Below are positions 15,371 through 23,278 of a DNA stretch of 23,278 bases, in pieces. The notes under the pieces were generated by a model that saw only the letters and a list, made by a program, of their open reading frames with translations, had not been told where the DNA came from and searched no databases. The first letter of the stretch is position 1; each line of letters opens with the position of its first letter. The DNA is from Variovorax sp. (lineage in GTDB: Bacteria > Pseudomonadota > Gammaproteobacteria > Burkholderiales > Burkholderiaceae_C), in assembly GCA_028292145.1 (NCBI GenBank), contig JAQGMX010000014.1, positions 1 to 23,278 on the forward strand, given 5' to 3'. Position numbers and translations under genes: made by a program.

Positions 15371-15447
15371 CTGTCTTCGTATCCGTGCCCGCGTCCGGTT
15401 CATGGCGCCTGTGATCCTGCTTGTCCATTCTTGCTGTACGAGGTCGT

Positions 15448-17829
<2,382 letters not shown>

Positions 17830-17846
17830 TCAGCCACGCCCCATCG

Positions 17847-17889
17847 AAGCGGACTTGCCGGACACTGTGTTCGGCAAGTCCGCTTTTTT
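17847..17889 (+). terminator. Strong rho-independent terminator after rpoD
   Basis: AAGCGGACTTGCCG (17847-17860) pairs perfectly over 14 bases with CGGCAAGTCCGCTT (17872-17885) around an 11-base loop; a six-T run (17884-17889) overlaps the stem end. It ends 12 bases before the next ATG. Confidence 0.95.
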
Positions 17890-17901
17890 CGTGAGACATC
17901 C

Positions 17902-19128
17902 ATGAATCCCGACGCACAAACACTCTGGAAAGCGCCCCGATGGGCGCTGGCCATCCTTCTCGCGGTGCTCGGCATGCTCGGGCCATTCTCGATCGACACC
18001 TACATCCCGGCGTTTTCCGGCATCGCGGCGTCGATCGGCGCGACACCGGTCGAGATGCAGCAGACGCTGTCGGCGTACCTGTTCGGCTTTGCCTTCATGA
18101 ATCTGTTCCACGGCGCGCTGTCGGACAGCTTCGGCCGGCGGCCGGTCGTGCTGTGGGGGCTGGCGGTGTTCACCGTCGCGTCGCTCGGCTGCGCGCTGTC
18201 GCAGACGATCGGGCAGCTGGTGCTGTTCCGGGCGCTGCAGGGTTTGTCGACCGGCGCCGGCATCGTGGTGTCGCGGGCGGTCATCCGCGACATGTTCCCG
18301 CCGGCCGAAGCGCAGAAGGTGATGAGCCAGGTCACGATCTACTTCGGCGTGGCGCCGGCCATCGCGCCGATCGTCGGCGGATTTCTGTTCGTGCATGCGG
18401 GCTGGCACGCGGTTTTCTGGTTCCTGGTCGCGGTCGGCGTGGTGCTGTTCGCCGCCAACTGGAAGTTGCTGCCCGAGACGCTGCACACCAGCCAGCGTCA
18501 GCCTTTCGAGGTCCGGCATTTGATGCGCGGCTATCGAGATCTGTGCTCGGACCCGCGATTCCTGCTGCTGGCGCTGGCCAGCGGCGTGCCGTTCAATGGC
18601 ATGTTCCTTTACGTTCTCTCGGCGCCAGCCTTTCTGGGCGACCATCTCGGCCTGTCGCCAACCCAGTTCTTCTGGTTCTTCCTTTTGACCATCGGCGGCA
18701 TCATGAGCGGCGCCTGGGTCAGCGGTCGCATGGCCGGCAAGGTGACGCCGAAGCGCCAGATCCGCCACGGCTTCCTGATCATGCTGCTCGTTTCGGTGGT
18801 CAACGTGGCCGCCAACTGGGCATTTCCGCCGCATCCGGCCTGGTCGATGCTGCCGATCGGGATCTTTTCGTTCGGCTGGGCATTGATGGTGCCGGTCATC
18901 ACGCTGCTGGTGCTGGACCTGCACCCCGAGCGGCGCGGCATGGCGTCGTCGCTGCAGGCGGTGATCGGCTCGACCGCCAACGGATTGGTCGCCGGGGTGA
19001 TCGCACCGTTGGTGATGCATTCGACGCTCGGCCTGGCGCTGACGTCGGCTGTGATGATGAGCGTCGGCCTGTTCGCCTGGATCTGGCTCCACCGGCGCTG
19101 GCCGGAAATCGGCCGGAACATCCAGTAA
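17902..19128 (+). CDS. Bcr/CflA-type multidrug efflux MFS transporter
   Basis: 408-residue, 12-helix major facilitator of the DHA1 drug:H+ antiporter group, closest in pattern to Bcr/CflA. The N-terminal signature WALAILLAVLGMLGPFSIDTYIPAF, with an acidic residue in helix 1 and Pro after it, motif A (GALSDSFGRRPVVL), a motif-B-like FRALQGLSTGAGIVVSRAVIRD with its basic residue, and LLPETL at the end of helix 6 all fit. It exports small drugs or metabolites; the natural substrate is unknown. The ATG sits only 12 bases beyond the rpoD terminator's T run, with a weak GTGAGA as ribosome-binding site, so its promoter is not obvious and may overlap the terminator. Convergent with the ATP-grasp gene, 18 bases apart. 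Confidence 0.88.
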   Translation: MNPDAQTLWKAPRWALAILLAVLGMLGPFSIDTYIPAFSGIAASIGATPVEMQQTLSAYLFGFAFMNLFHGALSDSFGRRPVVLWGLAVFTVASLGCALSQTIGQLVLFRALQGLSTGAGIVVSRAVIRDMFPPAEAQKVMSQVTIYFGVAPAIAPIVGGFLFVHAGWHAVFWFLVAVGVVLFAANWKLLPETLHTSQRQPFEVRHLMRGYRDLCSDPRFLLLALASGVPFNGMFLYVLSAPAFLGDHLGLSPTQFFWFFLLTIGGIMSGAWVSGRMAGKVTPKRQIRHGFLIMLLVSVVNVAANWAFPPHPAWSMLPIGIFSFGWALMVPVITLLVLDLHPERRGMASSLQAVIGSTANGLVAGVIAPLVMHSTLGLALTSAVMMSVGLFAWIWLHRRWPEIGRNIQ

Positions 19129-19146
19129 TCCGGTCGAAAGATCGCC

Positions 19147-20979
19147 TCAGTCGATGTCGTGGCTCCTGGCGAGCACTGCCAGATGGTGTTGCAGCAACGG
19201 GCCGAGCGCACTCCGGCCGATGCCCTGGCGATGAACCCGTTGCGGAAACATGATGTCCAGGTTGATGTTGCCCTCGAGCAGCATCGGGCCGTCGTCGGTC
19301 ATGGCGATGTCCCAGCCCACGACGATGCGATGCGGGAAGGCGCGATGCGCGTCCTGCGCCAGCGCCTGAATCGCCGGCCAGCTTTCCAGCACGCGTCCCT
19401 CGACGGCTTGTCCGGTCACCGGATGATGGGAAAAGCGCAGCGCGCAGCTCGCCAGCCGGTCGCTCGTCGTCGCGCCGAGCCGACCGCTGACCAGATCGAT
19501 CGGCACGCCGTACTCGTCCTTGCGGTGCCATTTCGGCTCCAGCTTGGAAAGGATGCGTAAAAAGGCGTGCGTGACGACAGGCCGGCTCTCGCTGTCGAGG
19601 CAACTCAGCACGCGGACCGTCACGAGCGACTGATCTGCAAGATCGGCGAGTTCGCGATGGTTGCGAAGCCGGGGCTGGACGATGACCGGCGCGGCCCGGC
19701 TGGCCGCCTCCAGCCAGACCCTAACGGTGTCGAGATCGATCTCTTCACCCTCGGGATCCAGATACCGGTCGGGCGCGATGCGCCGGAACACCAGGACGCC
19801 GTGCGCGCCCCGGCCGCTGCGCAGTTTGCAGAACAGGTCGAGGTCGAGCTGGTCGCGCGGGACTTTCCATGTCACGCCGTCGCGACTTTCACCGCTTTCA
19901 CCGCTTTCACCGCTTTCAAGAAGCGTCTGTGGCACGGGAAGGCCTTCGCGCCTGCAGCAGGCTGCGAAAAGCACCTTGTCTTTCATCTCGCGCGGACCGT
20001 CGGGTGACCGTCGCATCGAATTCAGTACATGGAGAAGGCCGTTCTTGGTCTCGCTGCGCGTGAGGTAGTACGCCGCTTCCGCCCGGCCGCCCACGCGATA
20101 CAGCTCCTGGAAGTAGTAGGCAAGCGGGTCGAAATCGTGCCGCAGGCACAGTGAAAGCAAGTCGCCGAGCTGTGCCCGCAACGTGCGACCGGAGGCGCGC
20201 CTGGCGGCCGGGCCCAGCACCGCCACCAGTCCGACGCTGCCAGCGACGAGCACCGCGCCGCGCAGTCCCGGCCACAGAGCCCAACGGACCGGCGGATAGA
20301 TCGCTTTCCGGAACAGATGCGCCTCCCGATAGATGCGGCGTGCCTCGGCGCCGACCGCCCGGACCGGACGCGCTGCCGTCGACGCATCGCTGCGGGCCGC
20401 ACCCACCAGCACCAGCGCAACGACATAGCACTCGATCGCCAGCAACTCGCTCCATTCGGCGATCGATGCCAGGTCGCCGGCGGATATCAACCAGGCGTTG
20501 AGCGATTTGCCTTCCCAGAGATCGCAGACGATAAAAACGAACTGCAGGACCATACCCATCCGCCACAATGCCTGCGCGCCGGGTCGTTCGCGTCCGCGCC
20601 GCAGCACCTCGCGCACCATGACGGTGGCAGCCAGCCAGAACGGCAGGTCGACCAGCCAGTCGTCGGTCATGAAGCCGCTGCCGACGAGCCAGTCGGTGGA
20701 TTGGATGGCGCCCAGCACCACCATCGCCCAGAGCGCCAGCATCCACCGGCCACGCTCGCGACCCGGCTCGCGATGCAGCACGCGCTGAAACAGCGTCCAG
20801 CCGAGGCCGGTTGCGACGGCCAGATCGGAGCTGAGATGGACGGCGGAGTCGAACTGCCACGCCGGCGTGTCGGAAACGAGCTGCGCAAAAACGGTCGCCG
20901 CCGCGACGGCCAGCGCCCATGCCATCACTGTCGCTGCCTGCAGCGAAGGCGTTTTGAACGGACTGTTCCGAGCGAGCAT
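19147..20979 (-). CDS. Membrane-anchored ATP-grasp protein, long copy (sugar-transfer-associated type)
   Basis: 610 residues. The N-terminal half has about six or seven hydrophobic helices (near 16-36, 53-66, 79-93, 108-124, 139-153, 177-195 and 229-258). The C-terminal half is an ATP-grasp ligase domain resembling the 'sugar-transfer associated' family: a helical entry FDPLAYYFQELYR (283-295), MKDKVLF (332-338) followed by CRREGLPVPQT, phosphate-binding Lys385 (FCKLRSGRGAHG), VIVQPRLRNH (432-441), VRVLS (455-459), Asp557 (GWDI) and the metal ligands Glu569/Asn571 (LLEGNINLD). All the expected catalytic residues are present, so it should be active in ATP-dependent acyl ligation; substrate unknown. 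A Gly-Glu-Ser repeat sits at 357-365. Start 20979 was chosen because sequence and leader match the tandem paralog from that ATG. It is transcribed after the short copy, 77 bases downstream. Confidence 0.8.
   Translation of the reverse strand: MLARNSPFKTPSLQAATVMAWALAVAAATVFAQLVSDTPAWQFDSAVHLSSDLAVATGLGWTLFQRVLHREPGRERGRWMLALWAMVVLGAIQSTDWLVGSGFMTDDWLVDLPFWLAATVMVREVLRRGRERPGAQALWRMGMVLQFVFIVCDLWEGKSLNAWLISAGDLASIAEWSELLAIECYVVALVLVGAARSDASTAARPVRAVGAEARRIYREAHLFRKAIYPPVRWALWPGLRGAVLVAGSVGLVAVLGPAARRASGRTLRAQLGDLLSLCLRHDFDPLAYYFQELYRVGGRAEAAYYLTRSETKNGLLHVLNSMRRSPDGPREMKDKVLFAACCRREGLPVPQTLLESGESGESGESRDGVTWKVPRDQLDLDLFCKLRSGRGAHGVLVFRRIAPDRYLDPEGEEIDLDTVRVWLEAASRAAPVIVQPRLRNHRELADLADQSLVTVRVLSCLDSESRPVVTHAFLRILSKLEPKWHRKDEYGVPIDLVSGRLGATTSDRLASCALRFSHHPVTGQAVEGRVLESWPAIQALAQDAHRAFPHRIVVGWDIAMTDDGPMLLEGNINLDIMFPQRVHRQGIGRSALGPLLQHHLAVLARSHDID
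19886..19918. repeat. 9-base tandem repeat inside the long ATP-grasp gene
   Basis: CTTTCACCG occurs three times perfectly (19886-19894, 19895-19903, 19904-19912), followed by a partial fourth (CTTTCA). On the coding strand it encodes Gly-Glu-Ser repeats. The paralog has no expansion at the same place (ESGGGKDG). A nine-base unit changes length without breaking the frame. Confidence 0.9.
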
Positions 20980-21014
20980 CGTGGTTTCCAGGCCGCGCGA
21001 CATGCGGCGTCCAC
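20980..21014 (-). repeat. Duplicated leader of the ATP-grasp genes, copy 1
   Basis: The 35 bases directly upstream of the long gene's ATG match those upstream of the short gene (22341-22375) at 28 of 35 positions, including GGARACCACG before the ATG. The duplication therefore included the ribosome-binding region, and the shared segment supports both start choices. In this copy the Shine-Dalgarno reads GGAA rather than GGAG. Confidence 0.75.
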
Positions 21015-21056
21015 CGCACTCTATCCAGCGATCCTGACCACCAGCCAGCGCAAGCC

Positions 21057-22340
21057 TCAATCCAGGTTGCCGCCTCCGTGGCGCACGGCGACATGGTGCT
21101 GAAGCAAGGAACCCAACGGGCTGAGGGCGATGCGCTCGCGATCACGGCGTTGGGGAAACATGACGTCCGGGCTGATGCTGCCGGCCAGCAAAAGCGGGCC
21201 TTCGTCGGTCAACGCAATGTCCCAGCTGACAAGAATCCGCTGCGGGAACGCGCGGTGTGCTTTGAGCGCCAGAGCCTGGATCGCCGGCCAGGCGCGAAGC
21301 ACGCGATCTTCGACCGCCTGACCTGTCACCGGGGAGCGGCCGAAACGCCTGGCGAAGCTCTTCGACAGGTCGTTGGTCATTGCGCCCAAGGAGCCATTTT
21401 CGAGATCGATCGGAACGAAGTACTGCGCTTTGCCGCGCCATCCGGGCTCGCGTCCGCCCGGAATGCGCAGGAATGCATGGGTCGGAAAGGGACGGTTCTC
21501 GCTGTCCAGGCAGGTCAGCACCCGCGCCGTCACGAGCGAATGGTCGGCGAGATCGGCCAACTCCGGGCTGGTGCGCAGCCGGGGCTGCACGATCACAGGT
21601 GTCGTCCGGCTGTACGCATCGACCCAGGCCAACACGGTGTCGAGGTCGACCTGATCACCTTCGGGATCCCGATAAAGATTCGGTGCAATCCGACGGAATA
21701 TCAGATTGCCGAGCGAATTGCTGCCGCTGCGCGGCTTGCAGAGCAGGTCGCGGTCGAGCTGGTCGCGCGACACATGCCAAGTGACTCCGTCCTTCCCGCC
21801 GCCGCTTTCGAGCAGCGTCTGCGGGACGGCCAGACCTTCCTGTCGGCAGCGATCGGCGAAGAGCGCCTTGTCCTCCATGTCGCCCGGCGCATCGTGCAAA
21901 CGGCGCATCGCATTCAGGATCGGGTCGGTTCGCCCGATCGTGCCGGCCAGCACCAGCGCGACGACGTAGCACTCGATCGCCAGCAGCCGGCTCCATCCGG
22001 CAATCGACGCCAGATCGCCGGAGGACAACGAGCTTGCGCCCAATGACTTGCCGTCCCAGAGTTCGCATGCGACGAACACAATTTGCAGGATCGACCCGAA
22101 ACCCCACAAAGACATGGCGACGCGCCCCGCGCCTCTGCGCTTCAGCGCCGCAAAAAGCAGGAAGCCGCCTGCGAGCCAGAACGGCTGGTCGACCAGGCCG
22201 AACTTCCATGCCGGCGCATCGGGGAGCAGTTGCACAAACAGTGTCGTGATCCCCACTACAGAGCCCACCACCAAGACCGCTGCGACCACGGCTGGATTGC
22301 GAAGAGACTCAGCCTTTGACGGGCTGTTCCGAGTGCTCAT
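21057..22340 (-). CDS. Membrane-anchored ATP-grasp-like protein, short copy with lost metal ligands
   Basis: 427-residue paralog of the adjacent long copy, colinear with it except for two internal gaps. After AWKF (47), residues equivalent to long-copy 44-108 are missing; after GRTD (139), residues equivalent to 199-317 are missing, which removes a membrane helix and the FDPLAYYFQELYR entry segment. About four membrane helices remain (18-39, 49-66, 78-93, 119-135). The phosphate-binding Lys202, VQPRLR and Asp374 (SWDI) remain, but the Glu and Asn metal ligands are Ala384 and Ser386 (LLLAGSISPD). The frame is open throughout with no stop, so it is called as a gene, probably a pseudoenzyme. GGAG lies six bases before ATG 22340. 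Confidence 0.8.
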   Translation of the reverse strand: MSTRNSPSKAESLRNPAVVAAVLVVGSVVGITTLFVQLLPDAPAWKFGLVDQPFWLAGGFLLFAALKRRGAGRVAMSLWGFGSILQIVFVACELWDGKSLGASSLSSGDLASIAGWSRLLAIECYVVALVLAGTIGRTDPILNAMRRLHDAPGDMEDKALFADRCRQEGLAVPQTLLESGGGKDGVTWHVSRDQLDRDLLCKPRSGSNSLGNLIFRRIAPNLYRDPEGDQVDLDTVLAWVDAYSRTTPVIVQPRLRTSPELADLADHSLVTARVLTCLDSENRPFPTHAFLRIPGGREPGWRGKAQYFVPIDLENGSLGAMTNDLSKSFARRFGRSPVTGQAVEDRVLRAWPAIQALALKAHRAFPQRILVSWDIALTDEGPLLLAGSISPDVMFPQRRDRERIALSPLGSLLQHHVAVRHGGGNLD

Positions 22341-22375
22341 CGTGGTCTCCACGCTGCACGAAGTGCGGCATCCAC
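22341..22375 (-). repeat. Duplicated leader of the ATP-grasp genes, copy 2
   Basis: Counterpart of 20980-21014 (28 of 35 identical), carrying the stronger GGAG ribosome-binding site for the short copy. The remaining 61 bases up to the phhA stop show no clear terminator or promoter. Confidence 0.75.
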
Positions 22376-22436
22376 TGGAAGATACCCACGAATGCGGCAC
22401 GATCGCCAGCACGGAAACCCTGAAGTGTAAGTAAAA

Positions 22437-23278
22437 CTAGTTACTTTTCTTGTATTCGTGGTACGTGCCCGTGCCCCTGACCAGCACCCGATCGGTAGCG
22501 AGCACATCGCCCGGCTGGTAATCCAGCCGGCCTGCGATGCGTTCGTACAGCGGACCGAAGTCGATCGTCGCCAAGTCGAGCAGCTGCGTCAGGCTTTCGA
22601 TGACGAAGTAACTTTCCTGGAAATCGTCGATGCGATAGTTTGTGCGCATCACGCGTTCGAGGTCGAAACCGATGCGGTTGGGTGAAGCGTCCTCGAGTGC
22701 GAAGACGCTTTCGGTGCGCGACGAGGCGATGCCGGCACCGTAGATACGCAAGCCGTCGGGCTGGCGGATCAGGCCGAACTCCACCGTATACCAGTAGACG
22801 CGCGCCAGCTTGTCGAGCACGCCCAGCTTCTGCGCCCGTAAACCGCCCTTGCCGTAAGCCTGTATGTAATCGGCGATGGCCGGGTTCATCAGCATCGGCA
22901 CGTGGCCAAAGACGTCGTGAAAGACGTCCGGCTCTTCCAGATAGTCGAGCTGGTGCGGCTTTCGGATGAAGTTGCCCGACGGAAAACGCCGGTTGGCGAG
23001 ATGTTCGAAAAACACCTCGTCCGGTACCAGCCCCGGCACCGCGACGACCTGCCAGCCGGTCCGCTGCATCAGCACTTCGCTGAGTTCGACAAAATCGGGA
23101 ATGCGGTCGGCCCCGATCGGCAGGCTGTTCATGCCGTCGATGAAAGCGTCACAGGCACGACCGGGCAGCAGCTTCGTCTGGCGCTCGAAAAGCGTTTTCC
23201 AGACCGCGTGCTCGGCCGGCGTGTAATTGCTCCAGCCCTGGTCGATGGTCCAGTCGGGGCGGTCTGGCGCGGCGGCGT
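22437..23278 (-). CDS. phhA: Phenylalanine 4-hydroxylase, 5' end beyond the window
   Basis: Pterin- and Fe(II)-dependent aromatic amino-acid hydroxylase converting phenylalanine to tyrosine in the cytosol. About 280 residues are visible; the frame stays open to the window edge (DWTIDQGWSNYTPAEH near the start), so the ATG at 23132 is internal and probably only a short N-terminal stretch is missing. Iron ligands: the two His of HDVFGH (codons at 22917-22919 and 22902-22904) and Glu in YTVEFGL (22779-22781). FPSGNFIRKPHQLDYLEEPD is the conserved pterin/iron-site lead-in. Length fits prokaryotic PhhA (about 260-300). Same strand as the two ATP-grasp genes and 96 bases ahead of them; no terminator is evident between, so read-through is possible. 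Confidence 0.96.
   Translation of the reverse strand, partial: AAAPDRPDWTIDQGWSNYTPAEHAVWKTLFERQTKLLPGRACDAFIDGMNSLPIGADRIPDFVELSEVLMQRTGWQVVAVPGLVPDEVFFEHLANRRFPSGNFIRKPHQLDYLEEPDVFHDVFGHVPMLMNPAIADYIQAYGKGGLRAQKLGVLDKLARVYWYTVEFGLIRQPDGLRIYGAGIASSRTESVFALEDASPNRIGFDLERVMRTNYRIDDFQESYFVIESLTQLLDLATIDFGPLYERIAGRLDYQPGDVLATDRVLVRGTGTYHEYKKSN

Noticed and set aside
17830..19092. 420-codon minus-strand open frame opposite the Bcr-type gene
   Set aside because: His/Arg/Gln-rich shadow of a clear 12-helix transporter gene.
19886..19918. Short direct repeats as a CRISPR or mobile-element signal
   Set aside because: Nine-base unit without spacers, in frame within a gene; it is a coding microsatellite.
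22420..22450. AAGTAA/TTACTT inverted repeat at the phhA stop as a terminator
   Set aside because: AT-only six-base stem with no T run; too weak to call.

Overview
The window is high-GC bacterial chromosome with densely packed genes. It most likely comes from the order Burkholderiales (Betaproteobacteria), perhaps a Comamonadaceae-type organism. That is an inference from four things: an Arg32-type EF-P, a PHB phasin, an RpoD with a long Lys/Ala/Pro-rich N-terminus, and the overall gene mix. I see no rRNA, tRNA, insertion sequence, prophage or CRISPR array. No gene-free stretch exceeds 300 bases. The longest are the dnaG-rpoD spacer (296 bases), the phasin upstream region (246) and the pncB/csbD-like spacer (227).

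Layout. (1) 1-2255: a 5'-truncated hydantoinase/dihydropyrimidinase overlaps by ATGA an N-carbamoyl-D-amino-acid hydrolase; the two would carry out consecutive ring-opening and decarbamoylation steps. (2) 2269-4677: a hydratase of the MhpD/FAH type on the minus strand, then efp with a strong terminator, then a LOG-family phosphoribohydrolase. (3) 4699-9541, minus strand: a compact four-gene run, pncB > D-2-hydroxyacid dehydrogenase > rmuC > MFS transporter, joined by two 4-base ATGA overlaps and one zero-base junction. (4) 9769-12188, plus strand: a CsbD-like stress protein, a small exported protein built from a 56-residue duplication, a phasin with a candidate PhaR operator, and an SDR 3-hydroxyacyl-CoA dehydrogenase. 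(5) 12201-13079, minus strand: a YihY/BrkB membrane protein. (6) 13166-17829: dnaG and rpoD, without rpsU or yqeY, separated by a structured leader that has its own TATAAT box and a terminator-like hairpin. (7) 17902-19128: a Bcr/CflA-type drug exporter. (8) 19147-23278, minus strand: truncated phhA (phenylalanine hydroxylase) followed by two tandem paralogs that fuse a multi-pass membrane domain to a sugar-transfer-type ATP-grasp domain.

The part that looks least described is the tandem membrane/ATP-grasp pair at 19147-22340. The downstream copy keeps the ATP-grasp metal ligands (Glu569, Asn571). The upstream copy has an intact reading frame but replaces both (Ala384, Ser386) and has two clean internal deletions of about 64 and 119 residues. 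This looks like an active enzyme beside a shortened pseudoenzyme partner. Secondary points of interest are the rpoD leader, the repeat-built CX10C exported protein and the dyads around the phasin gene.
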